Part shown: piece after piece, positions 7,774-16,668 of the stretch | Position numbering within the stretch: the stretch's first letter is position 1 | Layout: every line of letters begins with the position of its first letter | Source of the DNA: CAYHHI01 sp964356335 | GTDB lineage: Bacteria; Arandabacterota; Arandabacteria; Arandabacterales; Arandabacteraceae | Length of the DNA: 64,000 nt | Assembly (NCBI GenBank): GCA_964356335.1 | Contig: CAYHHI010000016.1 | Coordinates: 1 to 64,000 of the forward strand | Direction: 5' to 3' | Translations under genes and position numbers: made by a program | The notes under the pieces: generated by a model | The model's database searches: none | What the model was told of the DNA's origin: nothing | What the model saw: the letters and a program-made list of their open reading frames with translations, nothing else

Positions 7774-8244
7774 TTAGCCCCTTGCTTCGGGCAGATCCGT
7801 CTCCCCCTTCTTCTCCTCTTTCAGTTTAGCTTCTTTCTGGGCTTCCTTCTTTGCCTTACGCGCTGCCTTTTCCTCCTCGACCTTGACGCTCTTTTCGGTG
7901 AGTTCCAGGATAACAACAGGAGCAGCATCGCCATGACGCCTCGAAAGCTTCATGATCCTCGTGTAACCCCCCGCCCTTGCCTTGAAGCGCGGTCCAATGG
8001 CCTCAAACAGGTGCTTAAGGGCCTCGGCGTCCCGCACATAGCGAAACGCCATCCTGCGCGAATGAAGATCACCCTTCTTGGCCCAGGTGATGATCCTCTC
8101 GGCCAGCTTTCTCGCTTCCTTTGCACGTGCTTCCGTGGTCCTGACGCTTTCAATCTTAAAGAGCGACGTGACCAGATTCCGGAGCATCATCTCTCGATGT
8201 GGCTTTTTTCTTCCGAGTTTACGGCCTACTCTTCTGTGACGCAT
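7774..8244 (-). CDS. rplQ: 50S ribosomal protein L17
   Basis: A 156-residue L17 with the canonical N-terminus RHRRVGRKLGRKKPHREMMLRN and the GGYTRIMKLSRRHGDAAP motif. The family is usually about 115-130 residues; the extra ~35 residues form a lysine/glutamate-rich C-terminal tail. It binds 23S rRNA near the exit tunnel. It is the last gene of the superoperon, 21 bp after rpoA and directly before the terminator. Confidence 0.97.
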   Translation of the reverse strand: MRHRRVGRKLGRKKPHREMMLRNLVTSLFKIESVRTTEARAKEARKLAERIITWAKKGDLHSRRMAFRYVRDAEALKHLFEAIGPRFKARAGGYTRIMKLSRRHGDAAPVVILELTEKSVKVEEEKAARKAKKEAQKEAKLKEEKKGETDLPEARG

Positions 8245-8265
8245 CTACGCCCTTCCTTATCCATG

Positions 8266-9282
8266 CTATCCGTATTGAGCTTTAAGTCGCGCAGCAGCTT
8301 CCGCCTTTCGTTTATCCATATATTCATCGACCGGAAAGCCAAAGTGGAGGCCCATACTGGTCAGGATATCAGATATTTCCTTCAAGGACTTTCTTCCAAA
8401 ATTCCTGAACTTGAGCATCTCGGATTCGGTCTTCCTCACCAAATCACCGATGGTCTGTATCTCGGCCGTCCGAAGGCAGTTGCTTGACCTCACGGAGAGC
8501 TCGAGCTCTTCAACATTGCGCTCGAGCACATCATGTATTCTGACCCAGTCATCACTGATTTCTTCAACCTCTTCCTCAGGCGCCTTCTCTTCCTTGGTGA
8601 TGAGAAGTGCGAGGTGATTCTTGAGGATGCTGGCTGCGTAACTCACGGCATCCCGCGGCGTAACGCTGCCATCGGTCCAGACCTCTATCAAGAGCTTGTC
8701 ATAGTCCGTGCGCTGGCCCACCCTGGTGTTCTCAACCCTGAAGTTCATCCTCTTCACCGGCGAGAAATTCGAGTCAACCGGGATCACGCCGATAGGCTTG
8801 TCAGTCTGGTGCTGCATCTCGGAAAGTACGAAGCCCCTGCCGGTGTCTACTTCGATTTCGATTCTGAGCTTGGCTCCCTTGTCCAGGGTCGCTATCGGAA
8901 CCTCGGGATTCAGGATCTCCACCCCAGGATCACCCGTGAAGTCACCGGCCTTCGCCTCTCCGGATCCCTCGGCCTCAAGCGTCAGGGTCTTGGGATCATC
9001 CGCCAGGAACCTAAACCTAATTCTCTTGATATTGATGATTATCTCTGCGACATCTTCCCTGACGTGCGGGAGAGTAGAGAACTCGTGCAGCGCCCCGTCA
9101 ATTTTCACGCTCGTGACGGCTGCTCCCTGGAGGGATGAAAGCAGAATCCTTCTTACAGCATTGCCGATGGTCACTCCGAAGCCTCGCTCGAGAGGCTCGA
9201 CCACAAACTTACTGTAAGTATCCGTCGCAGATGCTGTTTCGATCTCAACCGCCTTAGGCATCTGTAAGCTCTTAAATTTCAT
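8266..9282 (-). CDS. rpoA: RNA polymerase alpha subunit
   Basis: A 338-residue alpha subunit. The N-terminal assembly domain contains YSKFVVEPLERGFGVTIGNAVRRILLSS-type sequence. After a flexible linker (about 232-250), the C-terminal DNA/activator-binding domain carries LSVRSSNCLRTAEI and FGRKSLKEI. It assembles with RpoB, RpoC and RpoZ, all encoded in this window. It sits between rpsD and rplQ, the standard alpha-operon position. Confidence 0.98.
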   Translation of the reverse strand: MKFKSLQMPKAVEIETASATDTYSKFVVEPLERGFGVTIGNAVRRILLSSLQGAAVTSVKIDGALHEFSTLPHVREDVAEIIINIKRIRFRFLADDPKTLTLEAEGSGEAKAGDFTGDPGVEILNPEVPIATLDKGAKLRIEIEVDTGRGFVLSEMQHQTDKPIGVIPVDSNFSPVKRMNFRVENTRVGQRTDYDKLLIEVWTDGSVTPRDAVSYAASILKNHLALLITKEEKAPEEEVEEISDDWVRIHDVLERNVEELELSVRSSNCLRTAEIQTIGDLVRKTESEMLKFRNFGRKSLKEISDILTSMGLHFGFPVDEYMDKRKAEAAARLKAQYG

Positions 9283-9328
9283 ACCACAGCCACCTCGTCC
9301 TTAGGGTAAAACGCCGGCCCATCACCCA

Positions 9329-9949
9329 TTACTTGGAGTAGAGCTCGACTATCAGCTGCTCCTGTATAGGAATGGGTATGCTTTCTCGACTCGGCACCTC
9401 CAGTAAGGTTACCGACGGCTTCTCTGGAGAAACCTTGAGCCAGGGGACCGAATCAGCCCCTCTCCTTCCAAGATTGGCCCTGGCAATCTCCCTCATGGAA
9501 TCCCTGGGCTCTATCACATCATTGACTTTGATCGAATAAGACGGCCTGTCAACTTTTCTTCCGTTCACAGTGAAGTGCCCGTGCCCTATGAACTGTCTTG
9601 CGGCATCCCGCGACATAGCGAAACCCGTACGATAAACGATGTTATCCAGCCGGAGCTCCAGTAACTTCAAGAGGTTCTCACCTGTCATACCCTTCTGTCT
9701 CGTGGCTTTCTCGAAGTAGTTCCGGAACTGGGCTTCAAGCACTCCGTAAATCCGCTTTACCTTCTGCTTCTCCCTGAGCTGTATGCCGTACTCTGTCCTC
9801 CGCACCCTCATCCTCTGACCATGCTCACCGGGAGGATACTGTCTTCGATCAACCGCGCACTTGGTGGTCATGCAGCGATCACCCTTAAGGAAAAGCTTCA
9901 CACCCTCCCTGCGACAGAGCCTGCATTTTGAACCGGTGTATCTCGCCAT
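9329..9949 (-). CDS. rpsD: 30S ribosomal protein S4
   Basis: A 206-residue S4, a primary 16S rRNA binder. The N-terminus has a four-cysteine pattern (CRLCRREG, CMTTKC) typical of zinc-containing S4, and the S4 RNA-binding domain reads LELRLDNIVYR. The ATG at 9949 is preferred over a longer frame because GGAGG lies 6 nt upstream and MARYTG is the usual start. The neighbours are rpsK and rpoA, as in the alpha operon. Confidence 0.97.
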   Translation of the reverse strand: MARYTGSKCRLCRREGVKLFLKGDRCMTTKCAVDRRQYPPGEHGQRMRVRRTEYGIQLREKQKVKRIYGVLEAQFRNYFEKATRQKGMTGENLLKLLELRLDNIVYRTGFAMSRDAARQFIGHGHFTVNGRKVDRPSYSIKVNDVIEPRDSMREIARANLGRRGADSVPWLKVSPEKPSVTLLEVPSRESIPIPIQEQLIVELYSK

Positions 9950-9963
9950 CAAATCCCTCCGTT

Positions 9964-10356
9964 TTATACTCTTCTTCTCTTGGGAGGACGACACCCATTA
10001 TGAGGTATAGGCGTAACATCCCTTATGGCTGTGACGTCAAGTCCTGCGGTCTGAAGCGACCGTATCGCGGCCTCCCTGGCAGGGCCCGGACCCTTCACTC
10101 TCACCTCGACCCTCCTGACCCCATACCCAAGAGCCTCCTTCGCGCAGGCTTCCCCGGCAAGCTGAGCAGCAAAAGGCGTACTCTTTCGAGAACCCTTGAA
10201 ACCGACTCTGCCAGAACTCGACCAAGCAATCACATGGCCCCTTGAATCGGTTATGGTGACTATGGTGTTATTGAAAGTCGCCTGTATGTGCGCTACGCCG
10301 TTCTCCTCAATCCCTCTTTCCCTGCGTTTCGCTTTCTTAGCCTTTGGGGTTGCCAA
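9964..10356 (-). CDS. rpsK: 30S ribosomal protein S11
   Basis: A 130-residue S11 with GVAHIQATFNNTIVTITD and the C-terminal PHNGCRPPKRRRV motif. It lines the platform of the small subunit near the mRNA exit. The start codon is TTG at 10356, preceded by GGAGG in GGAGGTATAGAGG, and the encoded ATPKAKKAKRR start fits the family. It is followed closely by rpsD. Confidence 0.97.
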   Translation of the reverse strand: MATPKAKKAKRRERGIEENGVAHIQATFNNTIVTITDSRGHVIAWSSSGRVGFKGSRKSTPFAAQLAGEACAKEALGYGVRRVEVRVKGPGPAREAAIRSLQTAGLDVTAIRDVTPIPHNGCRPPKRRRV

Positions 10357-10401
10357 CCTCTATACCTCCATTCCTCCACACCTATAGTGCTTGCTTGAGT
10401 G

Positions 10402-10788
10402 CTACGCTTTCGTTTCCTCTTTCTTCTTCTTGATCATCATGCCTTTCTTGGGACCTTTTCTCGTCCTGGCATTGGTATGGGTGCGCTGTCCTCTCACCGG
10501 GAGGTTCCTGCGGTGTCGCAGGCCTCTATAGCAGCCTATGTCCATCAGCCGCTTGATATTGCCGCCCGTCTCCGACCTCAACGCACCTTCAACCTTGTAT
10601 TCGCCTTCGATGATTCTTCTGAGCTTTGCGGTGTCTTCCTCGCTCAGATTCTTGGTTCTTATGCTGGGATCGACACCCGTCTCGTCAAGAATTCTTCTAG
10701 CCGCCGATCTGCCGATACCGAAGATGTATGTTAGTGCGATCTCTATTCTCTTGTCAGCCGGCAGATCTACTCCTGCGATTCTCGGCAC
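10402..10788 (-). CDS. rpsM: 30S ribosomal protein S13
   Basis: A 128-residue S13 that contacts the P-site tRNA and the subunit bridge. It starts with PRIAGVDLPADKRIEIALTY, has the helix-two-turn-helix signature RLMDIGCYRGLRHRRNLPVRGQ, and ends in a basic tail. The start is GTG at 10788. It lies between rpmJ and rpsK. Confidence 0.97.
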   Translation of the reverse strand: MPRIAGVDLPADKRIEIALTYIFGIGRSAARRILDETGVDPSIRTKNLSEEDTAKLRRIIEGEYKVEGALRSETGGNIKRLMDIGCYRGLRHRRNLPVRGQRTHTNARTRKGPKKGMMIKKKKEETKA

Positions 10789-10802
10789 GCTTCTACCACC
10801 TC

Positions 10803-10916
10803 CTATCCCTGTTTCTGCTTGTGTCTGGGATTCTTACAAATGATGAAAACTATGCCCCTTCTTTTCACGATTTTGCACTTGTCACAAATCTTCTTTACCG
10901 ATGCCCGCACCTTCAT
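10803..10916 (-). CDS. rpmJ: 50S ribosomal protein L36
   Basis: A 37-residue L36 too short for routine ORF calling. It reads MKVRASVKKICDKCKIVKR, then GIVFIICKNPRHKQKQG. The zinc ligands C-X2-C...C...H are intact (Cys11, Cys14, Cys27, His32), so it is the zinc-binding form. AGGAG precedes the ATG by about 8 nt. It sits in its usual place between infA and rpsM. Confidence 0.95.
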   Translation of the reverse strand: MKVRASVKKICDKCKIVKRRGIVFIICKNPRHKQKQG

Positions 10917-10936
10917 GTCAATGTCTCCTGGTCGCT

Positions 10937-11155
10937 CTATTTGTATCTGTAGATTATGCGTCCCCGGGTCAGGTCATACGGTGAAAGCGCAACCGTCACC
11001 TTGTCTCCGGCCAGGATCTTGATGAAATGCATTCTCATCTTGCCTGAGACATGTGCAAGCACCTTGTGCCCGTTCTCGAGCTCGACCCTGAACATGGCAT
11101 TCGGACGTGCTTCGAGCACAGTCCCTTCTACCTGTATGCTCTCTTCCTTCGCCAC
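10937..11155 (-). CDS. infA: translation initiation factor IF-1
   Basis: A 72-residue single S1/OB-fold factor that blocks the A site during initiation. Its core is VEGTVLEARPNAMFRVELENG and it ends LTRGRIIYRYK. The length is exactly typical. The start codon is GTG at 11155, after GGAGG. It is flanked by map and rpmJ, as in many bacterial spc/alpha clusters. Confidence 0.97.
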   Translation of the reverse strand: MAKEESIQVEGTVLEARPNAMFRVELENGHKVLAHVSGKMRMHFIKILAGDKVTVALSPYDLTRGRIIYRYK

Positions 11156-11201
11156 GCTAAACCACCGCCTCCAGAGTTAACCTGCTCACACACTCAATTC
11201 C

Positions 11202-11960
11202 TTAACACACCGTAAGCATCTCGCCGCCATCTTCGGCTACGGCTATCGTATGCTCGAAATGGGCCGAGAGCGATCCATCCTTGGTCACAACCGTCCAGGC
11301 ATCCGCCTTTACCGTGATCTCGTAGCCTCCCGCGCTGACCATCGGCTCGACCGCAAGGGTCATCCCCCTCAGGAGCGGAGGACTTGCTCCGTGTGTCACA
11401 AAATTGGGAACCTGGGGTTCCTCATGCATCTCGCGGCCGATTCCGTGTCCCACGAGATCCCTCACCACCGAGAAGCCTGCCCCCTCAACAACATTCTGAA
11501 TTGCCCGGGAGACATCACTGATGGTCGCCCCGTCCCTTGCCTCGGCGATGCCGGCCACCAGCGACGCTTTCGTAGTATCAAGGAGCCTTGCCGCATCCGT
11601 GCCGATCTTCCCCACGGGGAATGTCGCTGCACCATCACCGTGATAGCCTTCCTTGAAGACCCCCACATCAATGCTTATTATGTCGCCCTCCCTGAGCGCC
11701 CTCTGCCCGGGGATGCCGTGCACAACTTCTGAGTTTATCGAAGCGCAGATGCTCGCGGGGAAACCCCTGTAGCCTTTGAACGACGGCATTCCACCCCTCG
11801 ATCGTATATGCGTTTCTGCGATCTCATCCAACTCCTTTGTCGTGATGCCCGGCCTTATCGCCGACTCCAGAAGGCAAAGGGTCTCCGCGACAATCCTCGA
11901 GCTTCGCCGGATGAGATCGATCTCATCCTTGCTCTTTACCGCCCTCGACTCGCCTGTCAT
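11202..11960 (-). CDS. map: methionine aminopeptidase, type I
   Basis: A 252-residue enzyme that removes the N-terminal Met from nascent proteins. Metal ligands of the pita-bread fold are visible: Asp in SIDVGV, Asp in GYHGDGA, His in GHGIGREMHEEP, Glu in VEPM and Glu near HFEHTIAV. There is no N-terminal extension, so this is the short class Ia form. A GTG lies one codon upstream of the chosen ATG. It follows adk by 10 bp within the superoperon. Confidence 0.96.
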   Translation of the reverse strand: MTGESRAVKSKDEIDLIRRSSRIVAETLCLLESAIRPGITTKELDEIAETHIRSRGGMPSFKGYRGFPASICASINSEVVHGIPGQRALREGDIISIDVGVFKEGYHGDGAATFPVGKIGTDAARLLDTTKASLVAGIAEARDGATISDVSRAIQNVVEGAGFSVVRDLVGHGIGREMHEEPQVPNFVTHGASPPLLRGMTLAVEPMVSAGGYEITVKADAWTVVTKDGSLSAHFEHTIAVAEDGGEMLTVC

Positions 11961-11970
11961 CACAGCTCTT

Positions 11971-12627
11971 CTAACTCTGCCTCACCTCCGAAATCTCTTC
12001 CATGATGGTGGAGAAAACATCCGCAATCTTGCCTTCCCCCTCAACCTTCCTGAGGATCCCTTTTGCCTCGTAGTACTCAACAAGAGGAAGAGTTTCGTTC
12101 CGGTAAACACTGAGTCGTGTTCTTATGGTTGCCTCGCCGTCATCGGTCCGCGAGCTGAGCTCAACCCCACACCTATCGCAGAGGTTCTCCATCCGGGGAG
12201 GATCTGCATCCAGGTTGTAGAGAGCCTTACACTGCGGGCAGACTCGCCTTCGCGAGAGTCTCTCAAGCACAGCCTCATCCTTCACATCTATGAAGATTAC
12301 GGCATCCATGTTCTTGCGCCCCACCTCAAGCATCTCATCAAGCGTCATGGCCTGAGGAAGGGTTCTCGGATATCCATCAAGCACAAATCCCTTTGAGCAG
12401 TCAGCCTCAGCCAGCCGGTCCTCGACCAGGGAGAGCATCACGTCATCCGGTACAAGCCTTCCGCTGTCCATATAAGCCTTCGCCTTCCTGCCCAATTCCA
12501 TGTTGCGCGTCACCGCTTCGCGCAGTATGTCGCCGGTCGAGATCTGGGGTATCCCCAGTTTCGCAGCGACCATTCCGGCTTGAGTACCCTTGCCCGAGCC
12601 CGGAGGTCCAAGGAAAATGAGTCTCAT
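11971..12627 (-). CDS. adk: adenylate kinase (zinc LID form)
   Basis: A 218-residue kinase that interconverts ATP + AMP and 2 ADP. The P-loop is GPPGSGKGTQ, and the NMP-binding region contains STGDILREAV. The LID domain is the long type and has C-P-Q-C and C-D-R-C, four cysteines that bind structural zinc, common outside enteric bacteria. It lies between secY and map with 4-bp and 10-bp gaps. Confidence 0.97.
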   Translation of the reverse strand: MRLIFLGPPGSGKGTQAGMVAAKLGIPQISTGDILREAVTRNMELGRKAKAYMDSGRLVPDDVMLSLVEDRLAEADCSKGFVLDGYPRTLPQAMTLDEMLEVGRKNMDAVIFIDVKDEAVLERLSRRRVCPQCKALYNLDADPPRMENLCDRCGVELSSRTDDGEATIRTRLSVYRNETLPLVEYYEAKGILRKVEGEGKIADVFSTIMEEISEVRQS

Positions 12628-12631
12628 CGCG

Positions 12632-13948
12632 CTATCTTCTCCCCCTCAACTTGCCTTTCTTCAGGAAGCCCTCGTAGTGCCGCATAATGAGATGGGATTC
12701 CACCTGCTGGAGCGTATCCAGAGCCACACCCACCACGATCAGCAGTCCCGTGCCTCCGAAATAGAAAGGCGCCTGGAACCTGTAGATGAAGATCGAGGGA
12801 AGTATTGCTATGAAAGCAAGGAAGATCGCACCGGGCAGGGTCACTCTCGTAAGGACCCTATCTATGTATTCGGAAGTTTTCTTGCCGGGCCTGATCCCCG
12901 GGATGAAGCCTCCGTACTTCTGCATGTTGTCCGCGAGGTCATTGGGGTTAAAGACAATCGCCGTGTAGAAGTAGGCGAAGAACACGATTATCAAGCAGTA
13001 GAGAACGTTGTAAATCACTCCGTCAGGCCTCATGAAGTTGGAGAAGGCCTCCATGAAGCTGCTTCGTCCGAAGAAGGTGGCGATGCTCGAAGGAAACATG
13101 AGGATCGACTGAGCGAATATGATCGGGATCACGCCAGCCGTGTTTACCCTGAGGGGTATATGCGTGCTCTGGCCGCCATAGGTGCGCCTGCCGATCACCC
13201 TTTTGGCATACTGCACGGGAATCTTGCGCATCGCCTGGGTCATCACGATCACACCCGCGATGATCATGACCATGAGAATCAATAGGAAAAGCAACGTGAA
13301 GAGCTTCATCGACCCGACTCTCAGGGACTCGAAGGTCCGCAACATATCGTTGGGATACCTCGCTATGATGCCGGTGAAGATGAGAAGCGATATTCCGTTG
13401 CCGATGCCTTTGTCCGAGATCTGCTCGCCGAGCCACATCAGGAAGATGGTTCCGGATGTAAGCGTTATCATCGTCATCAATCGGAAACCCAAGCCACCCA
13501 TCGGTACTATGGGCGAAGCACTTGCCACAGGCATGTTCTCCAGGAAGATCGAAATACCATATCCCTGGATCATGCTCAGGAGGACCGTGCCGTACCGGGT
13601 GTACTGGGTGATCTTCTTTCTTCCCTCTTCGCCTTCTTTCTGCAGCTTCTCGAAATACGGTATCACCGCCGTCAGAAGCTGGAGTATGATCGAGGCAGAG
13701 ATGTACGGCATGATGCCCAGGGCAAAGACAGTTGCTCTGGAGAAGGCACCGCCTGCGAACATATCATAAAGCCCAAGCAGCGTACCCTTCATCCCGCTGA
13801 GAGCGGCCGCAAGCGCTGAACTGTCGATACCGGGCACGGGCACATATGAGCCAACCCTGAAGACCACCAGGAGAGCCAGGGTGAAGAAAATCCGCCTCCT
13901 GAGCTCCGGTATCTTGAAAATGCTCGTAGATTTGTCGAAAAATCCCAT
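12632..13948 (-). CDS. secY: protein translocase subunit SecY
   Basis: A 438-residue, ten-helix channel protein of the Sec translocon. Recognisable blocks are YVPVPGID near the N-terminus, the plug/TM2 region GGAFSRATVFALGIMPYISASI, and IPVQYAKR plus GIRPGKKTSEYI in the cytosolic loops that contact SecA and the ribosome. Its partner secE is in the same superoperon at 37354. It follows rplO. Confidence 0.98.
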   Translation of the reverse strand: MGFFDKSTSIFKIPELRRRIFFTLALLVVFRVGSYVPVPGIDSSALAAALSGMKGTLLGLYDMFAGGAFSRATVFALGIMPYISASIILQLLTAVIPYFEKLQKEGEEGRKKITQYTRYGTVLLSMIQGYGISIFLENMPVASASPIVPMGGLGFRLMTMITLTSGTIFLMWLGEQISDKGIGNGISLLIFTGIIARYPNDMLRTFESLRVGSMKLFTLLFLLILMVMIIAGVIVMTQAMRKIPVQYAKRVIGRRTYGGQSTHIPLRVNTAGVIPIIFAQSILMFPSSIATFFGRSSFMEAFSNFMRPDGVIYNVLYCLIIVFFAYFYTAIVFNPNDLADNMQKYGGFIPGIRPGKKTSEYIDRVLTRVTLPGAIFLAFIAILPSIFIYRFQAPFYFGGTGLLIVVGVALDTLQQVESHLIMRHYEGFLKKGKLRGRR

Positions 13949-13981
13949 CTCTTCTCCTCAGATAAAAGGACCAGCGAGGTC

Positions 13982-14422
13982 CTAATCTATGAGGCTGACT
14001 GTCCCACCAGCCTTCTCCACAATCTCTCGTGCCTTGGTTGATATGGCATGAACCGTAACCTTGAGCGGGAAACCCACCTCGCCCGGCCCAAGAACCTTGA
14101 TCCGTATGCCCTTCGTCTTTACAAGGTTCTTCGCCCTCAGGCTTTCGGGGTTGACTTCGTCGCCGGCTGTGAATCTCTCGGCAATGCGGCCGATGCTCAC
14201 CACCTGGCAGGCCTCCCTCAGGGCATTCCTGAATCCACGCTTGGGCAAGCGTCTCTGGAGGGGCATCTGCCCGCCCTCGAACCAGATGCTTACCGTGTTT
14301 CTGGCCCTTTGTCCCTTGTTGCCACGGCAGCTGCGCTTGCCGTGCCCGCTGCCAGGGCCGCATCCGACACGTTTCTTTCGCTTCACCGCCCCGGGGGCCG
14401 GAGTGAGTTCACTGAGTTTCAC
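13982..14422 (-). CDS. rplO: 50S ribosomal protein L15
   Basis: L15 with the usual start KLSELTPAPGA, the glycine-rich RVGCGPGSGHGKRSCRGNKGQ arm and the QRRLPKRGF motif. The best start is GTG at 14422: GAGGAG lies about 10 nt upstream, inside the rpmD 3' end, and the start follows the rpmD stop by 4 bp. A longer frame from 14455 would overlap rpmD. The protein is 146 residues. Confidence 0.96.
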   Translation of the reverse strand: MKLSELTPAPGAVKRKKRVGCGPGSGHGKRSCRGNKGQRARNTVSIWFEGGQMPLQRRLPKRGFRNALREACQVVSIGRIAERFTAGDEVNPESLRAKNLVKTKGIRIKVLGPGEVGFPLKVTVHAISTKAREIVEKAGGTVSLID

Positions 14423-14426
14423 CTCG

Positions 14427-14618
14427 TCACTTCTCCTCTTCAATGACTTCGACACTCACAAGATATTTGACCTTCTCGATCATGCCTCTTATCGAGGGAG
14501 TATCACTCCGTTCGACCACACTACCCGGATGCCTGAGCCCAAGAGCCCGAAGCACCCTCTTGTGAGGCTCTATTCTTCCTATGCCGCTTACCCTCTGCTT
14601 AATTCGCAATTTTGCCAC
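14427..14618 (-). CDS. rpmD: 50S ribosomal protein L30
   Basis: A 63-residue L30 reading (V/M)AKLRIKQRVSGIG and ending SVEVIEEEK. The start is GTG at 14618, which overlaps the end of rpsE by 20 bp; GGAG lies about 11 nt upstream. The longer in-frame extension has no family similarity and is rejected. The length matches the bacterial family (about 60). Confidence 0.93.
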   Translation of the reverse strand: MAKLRIKQRVSGIGRIEPHKRVLRALGLRHPGSVVERSDTPSIRGMIEKVKYLVSVEVIEEEK

Positions 14619-15285
14619 GAAGATCACGCTCCGATATTCCAAGTACCTCGTGTACGGCCATGCCTCTTGTCCTTGCAACATCCGCCGCTCGCCTGAGCTG
14701 CATAAGGCCGTTCATAGTTGCTTTCACGACATTGTGTGCATTCGGTGAGCCCAGGGATTTCGTGAGTATATCTTTGATCCCCGCGGGCTCAACAACGCCC
14801 CTTACGGCGCCGCCGGCGATAACGCCGGTACCGGGGGATGCGGGCTTCAAGAGCACCCTCCCTGCACCGCTTTCGCCTATCACCTCGTGGGGGATCGTTG
14901 TCCCCAGAAGCGCAACCCTCACCATGTTCTTCCTTGCTGCCTCACTGCCTTTTCTTATGGCGTCAGCCACTTCATTGGCCTTGCCCAATCCGACCCCGAC
15001 GTGACCCTTGCCATCGCCAACGGCGACTATGGCGTTGAAGCTGAAGCGCCTGCCTCCCTTCACCACCTTGGCTACCCGGTTAATGTGGATCACGCGTTCG
15101 ATCAGCTGGTTTTCTTCTTCGTCGGTGCTCTTTCGATCGCGGTCACGCCCGGGCCTCCGGCCCGAAGGTCTTCCTCTCGCTGATGTCATGGCTGCGCGCT
15201 TCGGTGCCACCTTCGCGATTTCCGCGGGAGCTGCCTTTTCCCTGGGTTCCTCTTGCTCATCCCTTCCGCGTAACTCTTCTGCCAA
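14599..15285 (-). CDS. rpsE: 30S ribosomal protein S5 with N-terminal extension
   Basis: S5 core from about residue 60 onward: LIERVIHINRVAKVVKGGRR, then GDGKGHVGVGLGKANEV and LLKPASPGTGVIAGGAVR. It helps set decoding accuracy and helicase activity at the mRNA entry. The N-terminal ~60 residues are an Arg/Glu/Lys/Ala-rich extension not found in typical S5 (about 165 residues). The start is probably TTG at 15285, with GGAAGGGGG about 7 nt upstream; a TTG at 15303 is the alternative and lacks a spaced Shine-Dalgarno site. Confidence 0.94.
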   Translation of the reverse strand: MAEELRGRDEQEEPREKAAPAEIAKVAPKRAAMTSARGRPSGRRPGRDRDRKSTDEEENQLIERVIHINRVAKVVKGGRRFSFNAIVAVGDGKGHVGVGLGKANEVADAIRKGSEAARKNMVRVALLGTTIPHEVIGESGAGRVLLKPASPGTGVIAGGAVRGVVEPAGIKDILTKSLGSPNAHNVVKATMNGLMQLRRAADVARTRGMAVHEVLGISERDLRGKIAN

Positions 15286-15305
15286 AGTTCGACCCCCTTC
15301 CAACC

Positions 15306-15671
15306 TTAGAACTTCAAGCCAGCTTTTCGTGCGGCATCAGCAAGAGCCTTCACTCGCCCATGATAGCGATATCCGGCCCTGTCAAACACAACCTGCGAGA
15401 TACCTCTCTCAAGAGCCCGCTTTGCGAGCTCCCCGCCCACGGCAAGGCTCTCGGCAAATCTTTCCTTCGTATCTTTCGTTCTCTCGACAATGACCTTCGA
15501 GGAGCCCGACACACCCACGATTGTCTTGCCCGTAGCATCATCCACCATCTGAGCATAGATGTGCTTGTTGCTTCTGAAGACAACCAGTCTGGGGCGTGCC
15601 GCCACACCTCGCATCTTTCGCCTTATCCTCACATGCCTTCGTTCTCTTCCGCTAAGTCTCTTTGTACCCAT
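15306..15671 (-). CDS. rplR: 50S ribosomal protein L18
   Basis: A 121-residue L18 that, with L5, binds 5S rRNA. Features include RLSGRERRHVRIRRKM, RLVVFRSNKHIYAQMVDD and VVFDRAGYRYHGRVKALADAAR split across the C-terminal half. The ATG at 15671 is chosen because GGAG lies 7 nt upstream, rather than the TTG one codon earlier. Confidence 0.97.
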   Translation of the reverse strand: MGTKRLSGRERRHVRIRRKMRGVAARPRLVVFRSNKHIYAQMVDDATGKTIVGVSGSSKVIVERTKDTKERFAESLAVGGELAKRALERGISQVVFDRAGYRYHGRVKALADAARKAGLKF

Positions 15672-15683
15672 CAATAAACTCCG

Positions 15684-16232
15684 TTATGTTGTTTGCGCTG
15701 CCCCGGTCTTCCCGGCCTTTCTCCTCACATACTCGCCGACATATCTGATACCCTTGCCCTTGTAAGGCTCGGGCGGGAATACGCCTCTGATCTCGGCGGC
15801 AGCCTGTCCGACCATTTCCTTGTCGGCGCCGCTGATGTTTATCTTCCTGGGATCAGGCACTTCTATGGTGATACCCTCGCGAGCCTCGTAGACCACAGGA
15901 TGGGACATGGACAGACTGAGCGTCAGTTTCTTGCCCTGTACCTGCGCCTTGTATCCGATCCCTTCGATTTCAAGCTGCCGGGAGAAGCCCTCGGTCACAC
16001 CCTTGACCATGTTGCTGATCAACATCCTTGCCGTCCCATGGAGCGCCCTGTAAAATCCGAGGTCGCTTGAGCGCTTCACCGTGACCTTGCCGTCCTCGAT
16101 CGTGACCTCGATGCCAAGGGGCATCTCCTTCGCGATGTTGCCTTTGGGGCCTTTGACCTTGACGATCCGTCCCTCCACTTCGACCCCAACTCCCTTGGGG
16201 ATCGCGATCGGCTGTTTTCCTATTCTAGACAT
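15684..16232 (-). CDS. rplF: 50S ribosomal protein L6
   Basis: A 182-residue L6 with two tandem ribosomal-L6 folds. It begins MSRIGKQPIAIPKGV and has the C-terminal signature PEPYKGKGIRYVGEYVRRK. It sits near the factor-binding site of the large subunit. It follows rpsH and precedes rplR, the usual spc order. Confidence 0.98.
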   Translation of the reverse strand: MSRIGKQPIAIPKGVGVEVEGRIVKVKGPKGNIAKEMPLGIEVTIEDGKVTVKRSSDLGFYRALHGTARMLISNMVKGVTEGFSRQLEIEGIGYKAQVQGKKLTLSLSMSHPVVYEAREGITIEVPDPRKINISGADKEMVGQAAAEIRGVFPPEPYKGKGIRYVGEYVRRKAGKTGAAQTT

Positions 16233-16245
16233 TTGGCACCCTCAC

Positions 16246-16644
16246 TTACCAGACGTGGCACATGACTTCACCACCGATTCCCCGCCTCCGGGCTTCGGCG
16301 TTGGTCATTATGCCATGCGATGTACTCATGATTGCTACGCCCAGCCCGCCGCGCACGCTTGGAATCTTATCGGCTCCGGCATAGACTCGCAAGCCGGGTT
16401 TCGAGATTCGCCTCAAGCCGGCAATGACGCTGTCCTCGTCTTCGGTGTACTTGAGGTAAATGCGTAGTCTCCCCTGCTTACTGTCCTCGATATACCTGTA
16501 GTTGGATATGAATTTCTCTTTAAGCAGGGCTTTCAGAACCTCCGACTTCACGCGCGAAGCCGGCACTTCCACCTTCTTCTGCTTGGCTTTACAGCCGTTT
16601 CGTATGACTGTGAGCATGTCAGCAATCGGATCCGTTACTGCCAT
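16246..16644 (-). CDS. rpsH: 30S ribosomal protein S8
   Basis: A 132-residue S8, which binds the central domain of 16S rRNA. It starts AVTDPIADMLTVIRNG and ends with the RNA-binding MSTSHGIMTNAEARRRGIGGE block. The ATG at 16644 is used because GAGGTAGG is suitably spaced; a TTG lies one codon upstream. In enteric bacteria S8 represses the spc mRNA, but I saw no matching site here. Confidence 0.97.
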   Translation of the reverse strand: MAVTDPIADMLTVIRNGCKAKQKKVEVPASRVKSEVLKALLKEKFISNYRYIEDSKQGRLRIYLKYTEDEDSVIAGLRRISKPGLRVYAGADKIPSVRGGLGVAIMSTSHGIMTNAEARRRGIGGEVMCHVW

Positions 16645-16668
16645 CAAACCTACCTCACGTATAGTTGC